5,861 nt of DNA, taken from assembly GCA_964520585.1 (NCBI GenBank), contig CAZFOO010000177.1, positions 1 through 5,861 of the forward strand. The letters run 5' to 3'. This stretch comes from PXAP01 sp964520585 (lineage in GTDB: Bacteria > Bacteroidota > Bacteroidia > Bacteroidales > PUMT01). The translations under genes and the position numbers were made by a program. Below, piece after piece: positions 1 to 5,861 of the stretch; the first letter of the stretch is position 1; each line of letters opens with the position of its first letter. The notes under the pieces were generated by a model. The model was not told the DNA's origin. It saw only the letters and a list, made by a program, of their open reading frames with translations, and made no database searches.

Positions 1-1
1 C

Positions 2-40
2 AATCCCGGAACCTGTTTAAGGTATCCGGGATTTTTTGTT
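2..40 (+). terminator. Rho-independent terminator of a gene before the window
   Basis: A perfect 9-base-pair stem forms between positions 2-10 (AATCCCGGA) and 25-33 (TCCGGGATT). It continues as a 4-base-pair inner stem between 11-14 (ACCT) and 20-23 (AGGT), with one bulged A at 24 and a 5-base loop at 15-19. A run of six T at 32-37 follows directly. This is the classic intrinsic terminator form on the plus strand. The gene it ends lies to the left and is not visible. It also separates that gene from the porin that starts 120 bases later. Whether it also works in the other direction cannot be judged, because the flank on that side is missing. Confidence 0.88.
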
Positions 41-159
41 ATGAACGATCCAAATCATTACTTTTAAAAAATTTGGCACACGCATTTTTTCTTTATTACG
101 TTAATTATGTATTGTTTATATTTATGCCTTATTAATCATATAGTTCCTATAGCAATTTA
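41..159 (+). other. AT-rich leader before the porin gene
   Basis: This 119-base stretch lies between the terminator and the porin start and must hold the porin promoter, since the terminator isolates the gene from anything upstream. The best -7-like matches to the Bacteroidota consensus TAnnTTTG are TATATTTA at 117-124 and TAATTATG at 102-109, each with one mismatch. A TTTG at 72-75 could serve as a -33 element, but its spacing to either site is longer than usual (26 bases or more). No Shine-Dalgarno sequence is visible. No small gene or RNA is apparent. The promoter position is therefore left open. Confidence 0.35.
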
Positions 160-2211
160 ATGAAACAATGTGTTTTAAATCAGTTTTTACTGATTAATAT
201 GTTAAATTACCGGCATTTTTCGAAGCCCGTCAGTTTGTTCCGGAGCAGGTTATTTTTAAAAATTTCATTTTTAACGGGGTTCCTTATTCTTACATTTAGT
301 GAATCATTCGCTGATCAGCCTGATGAAGTTGAGCTTATCCATTCATGGAAACTGATTGATCTTTACACTGCCAAAGAGAGAGTTGAGATTGATACGGCAA
401 TTTATGCTTTTCATGTTCATAACCCGGTGTTTCGTCGTGCTGTATCTTCTTCTTATCTTGGTAATGCCGGACTAGCCGCCATGTCAAATTATTTTTCAGA
501 CAGAGGTTTGTACCGGGATTTCTTTTTCATGGATCATTTCAGCGTTTACCTGCGACATCCATCGGAGACTAAATATTATAACACGCGAAGGCCCTTTTCT
601 TTACTGGACTTCTCTACCGGGGGACCAAGAGATCAGAATGAAAAAATTCTTTCTGTATTACATACCCAAAATGTGAATCCGGACTTCAATATCGGGTTCC
701 GGTATTTAAATATAAATTCTGACGGACACTATCAGCAGCAGGAGGCGGTAACAAATGCCATTTCATTATTTGCCAGCTATGAGTATGATAATTATGAGTT
801 ACATGCCAATCTTAATTTAAATGCTGCCAGGGTCTTTGAGAACGGGGGGTTGGCAGACGATGAAAGCCTTTATAATGAAGCTCTGGAGACCCAGGATCTT
901 TCTGTACGGCTTCAGAATGTCAGGAGTGGAGTGAGAAATCAAAGCTTGTTTTTCTCCCAGTCATGGCAACCTTTTCTGTATTCAGGTAATGATACACTGG
1001 ATGATTCCGGATCATCATGGATTGAGCGGTTTGAAATATTTCACGTATTTCATTTCGATCATTATAAAAGGACTTACGAAGACGACAATCCCCAATCTGG
1101 GTTTTACCCCGATGTGCTTATAAATTCTAACCGTACTTTTGATTCCCTGTATTACCGGAGTCTGACCAATACCCTGATGCTGCAGCTCCCAGAGTTCTCC
1201 AGGGGGATTGTAAATTTCAGTGCAAAGGGAGGAATTAAACATGAGCTTACAAAGGGTAGTTACAATATTCCTTCTGATACTACCTTCCTTTTTGGATCAG
1301 GCCAATCTGCACCGGCGTATTATTTTTTTCCGGAGCCAACTGATACCCTTGTAAAGGACAGAGAGGAGCATAAGTACGGAACCAGTGGATTAACTGCATT
1401 TGCCAGGGGAAGTATTGGGGATGTGTTTGGTATATGGGGTAAAGGCAGTTATTATTTACAGGGTTACAAGTCAGGTGAATATGAATTACAGGCCGGGATC
1501 AGTTTCGATCTTTTCGAAGGGAAAAACAGATCCCTCCTGGAGGCCTCAATCAAACAAAAAGAGACTACCCCGTCACTGTTTTTCCGGTCATTTTCATCTA
1601 ATCATTTTTCATGGGAAAATGACTTCCGGCGTACAGGTGAAAGTGGTATTGGGGGTTCAATAAGCATGCCTGAAAGAAATTTCATGATTTCCGCAAATTT
1701 TGATCTCATCAATAACTATATTTATTTTGAAGACACAGCAAATCCTCAACAATACGGTGATATTATACCTGTAATCGGACTTTCTTTAAAAAAAGACATC
1801 CCCTTATGGAAATTTAATTTCCGGAATATCATCAATTACCAGATTTCAGGTAACAAGAATATCCTTCCCCTGCCTGATATAAGTCTCTACCATTCAACCT
1901 GGTTTGAACAGACACTTATCCGCGATATACTGAATATGCAAATCGGTTTTGATATATACTATGCCACCGGTTACTACGGATATGCTTATCAGCCTGCAAC
2001 CTCGCAGTTTTATCTTCAGGATGAAAGACCATTGGAGAATTATCCCTACCTTGATGTTTTTATTAATTTCAAGCACAAGAGAACCCGGATGTTTTTTAAA
2101 GCCGAACATTTGAATGCCGGATATCTGGATCCTGAATATTTTAGCGTTCTTCATTATCCCAGGAAACAGCAATTGTTTAAATTCGGTCTCTCCTGGTCCT
2201 TTTATAATTAA
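160..2211 (+). CDS. Outer-membrane beta-barrel porin of the Bacteroidota 'putative porin' (Porin_10) family
   Basis: This is a complete 683-residue outer-membrane protein, within the usual family length of roughly 600-700. A hydrophobic signal segment at about residues 31-50 follows a basic stretch (R28, R30, K34) and ends in a likely signal peptidase I site, SFA|DQ, after residue 51. The mature part is rich in aromatic residues and alternating beta-strand patterns. Family landmarks are YYNTRRPF (139-146), a GG turn (154-155), TQNVNPDFNIGF (169-180) and ENGG (227-230). The C-terminal block YPYLDVFINFK (628-638), EHLNAGY (649-655) and HYP (665-667) leads into a final strand ending in WSFYN, typical of a barrel closing strand. 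The substrate is unknown; passive diffusion of small solutes is the family expectation. The start is uncertain: Met14 at position 199 would give a more compact signal peptide than Met1. A terminator lies upstream and a 301-base gap downstream, so it is probably transcribed alone. Confidence 0.9.
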   Translation: MKQCVLNQFLLINMLNYRHFSKPVSLFRSRLFLKISFLTGFLILTFSESFADQPDEVELIHSWKLIDLYTAKERVEIDTAIYAFHVHNPVFRRAVSSSYLGNAGLAAMSNYFSDRGLYRDFFFMDHFSVYLRHPSETKYYNTRRPFSLLDFSTGGPRDQNEKILSVLHTQNVNPDFNIGFRYLNINSDGHYQQQEAVTNAISLFASYEYDNYELHANLNLNAARVFENGGLADDESLYNEALETQDLSVRLQNVRSGVRNQSLFFSQSWQPFLYSGNDTLDDSGSSWIERFEIFHVFHFDHYKRTYEDDNPQSGFYPDVLINSNRTFDSLYYRSLTNTLMLQLPEFSRGIVNFSAKGGIKHELTKGSYNIPSDTTFLFGSGQSAPAYYFFPEPTDTLVKDREEHKYGTSGLTAFARGSIGDVFGIWGKGSYYLQGYKSGEYELQAGISFDLFEGKNRSLLEASIKQKETTPSLFFRSFSSNHFSWENDFRRTGESGIGGSISMPERNFMISANFDLINNYIYFEDTANPQQYGDIIPVIGLSLKKDIPLWKFNFRNIINYQISGNKNILPLPDISLYHSTWFEQTLIRDILNMQIGFDIYYATGYYGYAYQPATSQFYLQDERPLENYPYLDVFINFKHKRTRMFFKAEHLNAGYLDPEYFSVLHYPRKQQLFKFGLSWSFYN

Positions 2212-2317
2212 TTATAATGATTATAAAGTTGAGTAATCTAGTTAATAATCCGCCTGAATTAACTTGCAGGCAATTCAAATTGTGCATTTAAAACCTATGT
2301 AACTTTATGATTATAAT
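2202..2317. repeat. AT-rich palindrome and inverted-repeat cluster at the porin 3' end
   Basis: A perfect 16-base palindrome, TTATAATTAATTATAA, covers 2202-2217 and includes the porin stop codon (2209-2211). It overlaps a second palindrome, TTATAAT-G-ATTATAA, at 2212-2226. The arm at 2217-2230 can pair with 2301-2314 over 14 positions, two of them G-T, leaving a 70-base loop. The 10-mer ATGATTATAA occurs in direct orientation at 2217-2226 and 2307-2316. The loop holds a small hairpin, GCCTG (2252-2256) with CAGGC (2267-2271), that has no T-run after it. The role is unknown: it could stabilise the 3' end of the porin mRNA, bind a protein, or reflect chance in AT-rich DNA. It does not look like a standard intrinsic terminator. 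Confidence 0.5.
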
Positions 2318-2512
2318 TCTTAATTTAAGTCACAAAGCAGCATGAGATTTGTATCCTTCTGGAAAATATGACCAGTTATCTTGTCTGTTTTTGTTGCTGA
2401 ATTTTGAAATATGGTAAGAATTGTTCAGCCTGAAAATTTTTATGGTTACATAATTTTAACTTCTTCTGAATAAAAAAAAATGTATATTCGTGTGAATTAA
2501 CTATCGATTATT
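2212..2512. other. Non-coding gap between the porin and the transglycosylase gene
   Basis: This 301-base stretch is clearly richer in A and T than its flanking genes and shows no credible reading frame or structured RNA gene. Its left part holds the repeat cluster described separately. In the middle, GCTGAA (2396-2401) can pair with TTCAGC (2424-2429) around a loop of about 22 bases, but the nearest T-run starts eight bases later, so it is a poor terminator. The right end has nine A in a row at 2472-2480 and a possible -7 element just before the next gene. It most likely contains the 3' untranslated region of the porin mRNA and the promoter of the downstream gene. Confidence 0.6.
2483..2490 (+). 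promoter_or_regulatory. Possible -7 promoter element for the transglycosylase gene
   Basis: TATATTCG matches the Bacteroidota -7 consensus TAnnTTTG at all but one position and lies directly after an A-tract (2472-2480). Transcription would begin near 2495-2498, leaving a leader of about 15-18 bases before the ATG at 2513. No TTG is found at the expected -33 spacing, so the call is tentative. Confidence 0.3.
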
Positions 2513-3928
2513 ATGGGGAGAAGAAGAATCGATCATATTTCTTCTTTTTTTGTTCTGTTGTGTCTTGCCCTTTTCTCATGTGCCGAACCTCCTGAAAAAA
2601 CGGAGGAACCTGAGATTCCGCATTATCAGGAAAAAGGGCGTATTGTTGCAGTAACAGATTATAATTCCACAAATTATTTTATTTACCGGGGCGAGCCGAT
2701 GGGATATCAATACGAGTTATTGAATCTTTTGGCTGAACACCTGGACGTAGGTCTGGATGTTATAGTAAACAATGATCTCGACGAGAGTTTTCAATGCCTG
2801 TTAAGCGGCGATTGTGATCTGCTCGCTAAAAACATTACCGTTACGGGTGAGAGGGCCCGCATAGTTGATTTTACTGAACCGCACAGCCAGACACGCCAGG
2901 TCCTGATCCAAAGAATGCCAGATGAGTGGCAGTATATGACGGACCGGGAGCTGGACCTTAACCTGATCAGGTCGCCTCTTGAACTTGGAGGAAAAAGAGT
3001 CCATGTTCAAAGAAATTCGGCTTATGCTTCGAGACTGAAAAACCTTATGGAAGAAATTGGCGACACCATCATAATTGAACAGGTTGATATGGTTGCCGAG
3101 CAACTAATAACCATGGTAGCAGAAGGTAAAATCGAATATACGGTAACCGATGAGAATATTGCAATGGTTAACCATACTTATTACGATAACCTTGATATAG
3201 GGACAGCTGTAAGTTTTACGCAGAATCTTGCATGGGCTGTAAAAAAAGGAGATATCCATCTACTGGATTCAATCAACGACTGGCTTGTGAATTTCAAATC
3301 CACTATCGATTACCGGCTTCTTTATGCCAAATATTTTAAGAATCAGCGCTCTGCCAGGATCGTCAGGAGTGATTTTTATGTACTTTCCAGTGGAAGGATA
3401 TCTGCTTTTGATGACCTGATCAAAAAGTATTCTGAAGAGATTGACTGGGACTGGCGTTTGCTTGCTTCAATGATATACCAGGAATCCCGCTTCAGGCGCG
3501 AGGCTGAGAGCTGGGCGGGAGCAAAGGGACTGATGCAGGTTATGCCAAATACCGCAAGACGGTTTGGAGTCAGGAACATCTCAGATCCTGAAGAGAATAT
3601 CCGGGCGGGTGTCCGTTATATTGGCTGGCTGGATGATATACTAGAAGAGCGGATAACTGAAAAGGAAGAAAGGATAAAATTTATTCTTGCTTCATATAAT
3701 GTAGGACTCGGACATATACTTGACGCCAGGGCACTGGCAAGAAAATATGAGAAAGATCCTGACCGGTGGACAGAAAGTGTGGACTATTATATTCTGAATA
3801 AGTCCAATCCAGATTATTTTCTGGATCCTGTGGTAAGGCATGGTTATGCCAGGGGGCACGAGCCATTTAATTATGTAGAAGAAATCCTGAACCGCTACGA
3901 GCATTACAAAAACATTATTCCCGAATAG
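2513..3928 (+). CDS. mltF: MltF-type membrane-bound lytic murein transglycosylase (solute-binding domain plus SLT domain), lipoprotein
   Basis: This is a complete 471-residue lipoprotein. A short basic start (MGRRR) and hydrophobic stretch lead to the lipobox LFSC, with Cys23 the likely acylated residue; Ala24 and an acidic, Pro-rich linker (25-38) follow. Residues about 42-275 form a periplasmic solute-binding domain (SBP_bac_3 type), shown by MGYQYELLNLLAEHL (63-77) and ITVTGERARIVDFTEP (108-123). Residues about 295-465 form the lytic transglycosylase (SLT) domain: Glu324 in YQESRF is the expected catalytic acid, followed by GAKGLMQVMP (336-345) and ASYNVG (393-398). The C-terminal RGHEPFNYV (447-455) also fits MltF-like proteins. 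The family cleaves the MurNAc-GlcNAc bond with 1,6-anhydro product formation; in MltF the binding domain modulates the catalytic domain. Length is close to E. coli MltF. The symbol rests on this architecture; the substrate sensed is unknown. Its 3' end overlaps the convergent NUDIX gene by 14 bases. Confidence 0.92.
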   Translation: MGRRRIDHISSFFVLLCLALFSCAEPPEKTEEPEIPHYQEKGRIVAVTDYNSTNYFIYRGEPMGYQYELLNLLAEHLDVGLDVIVNNDLDESFQCLLSGDCDLLAKNITVTGERARIVDFTEPHSQTRQVLIQRMPDEWQYMTDRELDLNLIRSPLELGGKRVHVQRNSAYASRLKNLMEEIGDTIIIEQVDMVAEQLITMVAEGKIEYTVTDENIAMVNHTYYDNLDIGTAVSFTQNLAWAVKKGDIHLLDSINDWLVNFKSTIDYRLLYAKYFKNQRSARIVRSDFYVLSSGRISAFDDLIKKYSEEIDWDWRLLASMIYQESRFRREAESWAGAKGLMQVMPNTARRFGVRNISDPEENIRAGVRYIGWLDDILEERITEKEERIKFILASYNVGLGHILDARALARKYEKDPDRWTESVDYYILNKSNPDYFLDPVVRHGYARGHEPFNYVEEILNRYEHYKNIIPE

Positions 3929-4547
3929 GAAAACCTGCCTTACATGCAATATCCATGAATTCTGAAAGAATCATTGCGGTGGCGCCCCAGATGTACTCAC
4001 TATTAATTAGATACCCCGGGGCCCTTATAACCTGATCCCTTATTCTGAGATTTCTTTCAGTTATTATGGTTTTCCCTGCAAGATGTTTAACCGGTATCTG
4101 AATAAGATACTCAACCTCACGTGCATTTATTTTAAATTGAGGCTGTTTGCCAGTGTATCCGACAACAGGCAGCACTTCCGTATCACTTACCGGGATATAT
4201 AAAGGGGTCAGAGTTCCCAGTACGTTTACTTTGCCGGTATCTATTCCGGTCTCTTCCCTTGCCTCCCTGAGTGCTGTGTCTATCTGTGAACTGTCTGTTT
4301 TTTCTGCCTTTCCTCCGGGCAGACTTACTTGTCCACTATGGGGCCCGGGATATTCCGTGCGCTTTATCAGTACAATTGAGAGTTCCCCATTATGGGGAAA
4401 AAGGAGAATAAGCACACCGGCTTTGCCTGTAAATTCTGCAGGATAATATTCGCGAGGTGCTGCCGGTGCCATTTTGTTCTGGGACAAGCGGCCGGGTAAT
4501 TTATTTTTAAGTTCCGATTCAAGATTTCTTATAAAGTTGCTGCCCAT
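3915..4547 (-). CDS. NUDIX hydrolase, probable CoA pyrophosphatase (NudL/YeaB-like)
   Basis: This is a complete 210-residue cytoplasmic enzyme. The CoA-pyrophosphatase signature (UPF0035/NuCoA motif) is visible as LIKRTEYPGPHSGQVSLPGG (60-79). The Nudix helix follows at 78-102 with R94-E95 and the metal-binding pair E98-E99 in REAREETGI. The spacing from Gly79 to Arg94 is one residue longer than the standard Nudix box; I recall the same offset in E. coli NudL, so this is a family trait and not a defect. IWGATAMILSEF (186-197) is the usual closing block. Known relatives split CoA and derivatives into 3',5'-ADP and 4'-phosphopantetheine with Mg or Mn; substrate is inferred. The start at 4547 is preferred over Met26 because homologues carry an N-terminal extension ending in a KMAP-like segment (25-28 here). 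It lies 72 bases downstream of the permease gene on the same strand and has its own promoter candidate. Confidence 0.9.
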   Translation of the reverse strand: MGSNFIRNLESELKNKLPGRLSQNKMAPAAPREYYPAEFTGKAGVLILLFPHNGELSIVLIKRTEYPGPHSGQVSLPGGKAEKTDSSQIDTALREAREETGIDTGKVNVLGTLTPLYIPVSDTEVLPVVGYTGKQPQFKINAREVEYLIQIPVKHLAGKTIITERNLRIRDQVIRAPGYLINSEYIWGATAMILSEFMDIACKAGFPIRE

Positions 4548-4573
4548 AGAATATATATGTCAAACCCAAACCA

Positions 4574-4606
4574 CAAAGATACCGATTAATTATGTTTTTG
4601 AGCTAA
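4574..4606 (-). promoter_or_regulatory. Bacteroidota-type promoter candidate for the NUDIX gene
   Basis: On the minus strand, TATCTTTG (4581 down to 4574) is an exact match to the Bacteroidota -7 consensus TAnnTTTG. A partial -33 element, TTAG (4606 to 4603), lies 21 bases upstream of it. Transcription would begin around 4567-4570, about 20 bases before the ATG at 4547. There is no Shine-Dalgarno sequence in the short leader, as is usual in this phylum. It implies that the NUDIX gene can be expressed independently of the permease gene. Confidence 0.55.
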
Positions 4607-4619
4607 CGCACCGTTCAGT

Positions 4620-5861
4620 CTAATCAAACCGTATGGTTTTTTCCGGACTGATCCGGCCTATTATATAGGATGGTATAATAAGCATTGCAATTGTAATGAT
4701 CATGGTTCCGGCATTGAGCATAATAAGATGTGATATCTTCAGATTTACCGGTACAGTGGAAATAAAATATGATGCCTGATCGAGCGTAAGGAGTCCGGTG
4801 TAGTGTTGAAAGAGTGCTATACCTATACCAATCAGATTGCCCCAGAACAGACCTTTTCCTATGAGGAAGGCTGACTGGTAGAGGAATATTTTACGAAGCC
4901 GGGTATTTTCAAGCCCCATGGCTTTAAATATTCCGATCATGCCCGTGCGCTCAAGAATGAGTATGAGCAGCCCCGAAACCATATTGAAACCGGCAACAAC
5001 TACCATAAGAGAAAGTATTACCCATACATTCATATCCAGCAGCTCCAGCCAGTCGAAGAACTGTGGGTATTTATCGTCGATGCTGATAACACGAAGCCTT
5101 GTAAGATCATCTGTGAAAGTATATCCGGCAAGTTCGTCTACCTCCTGACTTACACCGTCCAGGTTATCATAATCGTGCAATAATATTTCAAAACCGGAAA
5201 CCTGATCTTCATCCCAGTTGTTGAGCCGCTGTATATGACGCATATCTGCCAGCACGAAGATCTCGTCAAGTTCTTCCAGACCAGTTTCATAAATTCCCGA
5301 TATAGTAAACCTCCGGGCGCGTGGAGGTTCCTGTACAAAGTACATTGCAAAATTATCACCTACCCTGAGTCTCAGCAAAGATGCTATTGACCGGGAGATT
5401 ACGGCGTGGTTACCGGTAGTGTCGGTTATGGTGAATTTTTCACCCTCCACCATATTTTGTTCGAAAAAGGACCAGTCAAAACTATTGTCAATACCCTTAA
5501 GTACCACTCCCTGGATATCTTCTCTGGTGCTTATGATACCTGCTTTGGTGGCAAAAGTTTGAATATGGCGGACTTCAGGAATATTTTCTATATCGGGAAT
5601 AAAGTTTTGATCTTTGTCTACAGGGACTGTTTCGTAAGAAATGTTAGAATCAAAATTAACTATTTGTATATGAGATCCGAAACCGATGACCTTTTTCCGT
5701 ATCTCCTGCTTAAACCCTGTAACTATGGCGGCTGCCATGATCATAACTGCCAATCCTATCGCAATGCCGGCTATAGCTATAGTAACCACCGGTCCGGAGA
5801 TGCTTTTTCCTCTCTCTTCTCCCCTTACGAGCCGTTTTGCTATGTGAAGTTCAAAATTCAT
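4620..5861 (-). CDS. ABC transporter permease, LolC/LolE-type (MacB core plus FtsX domain)
   Basis: This 413-residue inner-membrane protein is complete; its ATG is the last three bases of the window. The N-terminus MNFELHIAKRL is typical of Bacteroidota members of the family, which supports this start. One transmembrane helix (about 24-48) is followed by a large periplasmic MacB-type core (about 50-275). Three more helices (about 278-303, 328-352, 378-402) make up the FtsX domain. ERTGMIGIFKAMG (304-316) is the cytoplasmic coupling segment that contacts the ATPase, and the tail SPEKTIRFD is a common family ending. In LolCDE, such permeases extract lipoproteins from the inner membrane for transfer to LolA. 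Length and four-helix topology fit LolC/LolE, but related MacB or FtsX permeases cannot be excluded. No ATP-binding protein is encoded in the window. The gene may continue an operon from beyond the right edge. Confidence 0.88.
   Translation of the reverse strand: MNFELHIAKRLVRGEERGKSISGPVVTIAIAGIAIGLAVMIMAAAIVTGFKQEIRKKVIGFGSHIQIVNFDSNISYETVPVDKDQNFIPDIENIPEVRHIQTFATKAGIISTREDIQGVVLKGIDNSFDWSFFEQNMVEGEKFTITDTTGNHAVISRSIASLLRLRVGDNFAMYFVQEPPRARRFTISGIYETGLEELDEIFVLADMRHIQRLNNWDEDQVSGFEILLHDYDNLDGVSQEVDELAGYTFTDDLTRLRVISIDDKYPQFFDWLELLDMNVWVILSLMVVVAGFNMVSGLLILILERTGMIGIFKAMGLENTRLRKIFLYQSAFLIGKGLFWGNLIGIGIALFQHYTGLLTLDQASYFISTVPVNLKISHLIMLNAGTMIITIAMLIIPSYIIGRISPEKTIRFD

Noticed and set aside
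1015..1242. Minus-strand open frame of 75 codons inside the porin gene
   Set aside because: It lies wholly within a confidently identified gene on the other strand and its translation shows no recognisable domain or motif.
2368..2400. Tiny open frame starting at ATG 2368 in the intergenic gap
   Set aside because: It encodes only about ten residues before a stop and has no ribosome-binding or conservation evidence.
2396..2441. Hairpin GCTGAA/TTCAGC followed by AAAATTTTT as a possible porin terminator
   Set aside because: The stem has only six base pairs, the loop is about 22 bases, and the T-run starts eight bases after the stem, so it does not fit an intrinsic terminator.
3692..3949. Minus-strand open frame of 85 codons across the end of the transglycosylase gene
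   Set aside because: It is antisense to the conserved C-terminal part of the SLT protein and overlaps the NUDIX 3' end; no independent support for coding.
4147..4446. Plus-strand open frame of 99 codons opposite the NUDIX gene
   Set aside because: It is a shadow of the NUDIX coding sequence, covering the conserved Nudix motif region in antisense, and has no family features of its own.
3915..4547. Possible defective Nudix box because the spacing differs by one residue from the consensus
   Set aside because: The one-residue offset matches my recollection of CoA-pyrophosphatase family members such as NudL, and the key residues R94, E95, E98 and E99 are present.
4600..4619. Small inverted repeat AACG-GTG-CGTT just after the permease stop (minus strand) as a terminator
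   Set aside because: The stem is four base pairs and no T-run follows on the minus strand.

Overview
The window looks like ordinary chromosomal DNA from a member of the Bacteroidota. The evidence is the first gene, a clear member of the large outer-membrane 'putative porin' family (Porin_10 type) found mainly in that phylum. Supporting signs are AT-rich intergenic DNA, no obvious Shine-Dalgarno sequences before the start codons, and an exact match to the Bacteroidota -7 promoter element (TAnnTTTG) before one gene. Genus or family cannot be fixed from this sequence.

Layout from left to right. Positions 2-40 hold a strong Rho-independent terminator for a gene lying before the window. Positions 160-2211 (+) encode a 683-residue outer-membrane beta-barrel porin. 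Positions 2212-2512 are an AT-rich non-coding gap with a palindrome and inverted repeats near the porin stop codon. Positions 2513-3928 (+) encode an MltF-type lipoprotein, a periplasmic solute-binding domain fused to a lytic transglycosylase domain. Positions 3915-4547 (-) encode a NUDIX hydrolase of the CoA pyrophosphatase type, whose 3' end overlaps the transglycosylase gene tail to tail by 14 bases. Positions 4620-5861 (-) encode a LolC/LolE-type FtsX/MacB ABC permease, whose start codon is the last three bases of the window.

Three of the four genes concern the cell envelope: the porin (outer-membrane permeability), the transglycosylase (peptidoglycan cleavage) and the permease (probably lipoprotein release or a related export step). 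The NUDIX enzyme is a metabolic housekeeping protein. The two minus-strand genes are 72 bases apart and could be co-transcribed, but the NUDIX gene also has a good promoter candidate of its own. The two plus-strand genes are 301 bases apart and are probably separate units.

I saw no mobile element, CRISPR array, RNA gene, toxin-antitoxin pair or defence system, and no previously undescribed system. The findings are modest: the convergent overlap, the AT-rich repeat cluster, the promoter match, a cysteine pair in the transglycosylase sensor domain, an ambiguous porin start, and a permease without a visible ATPase partner.
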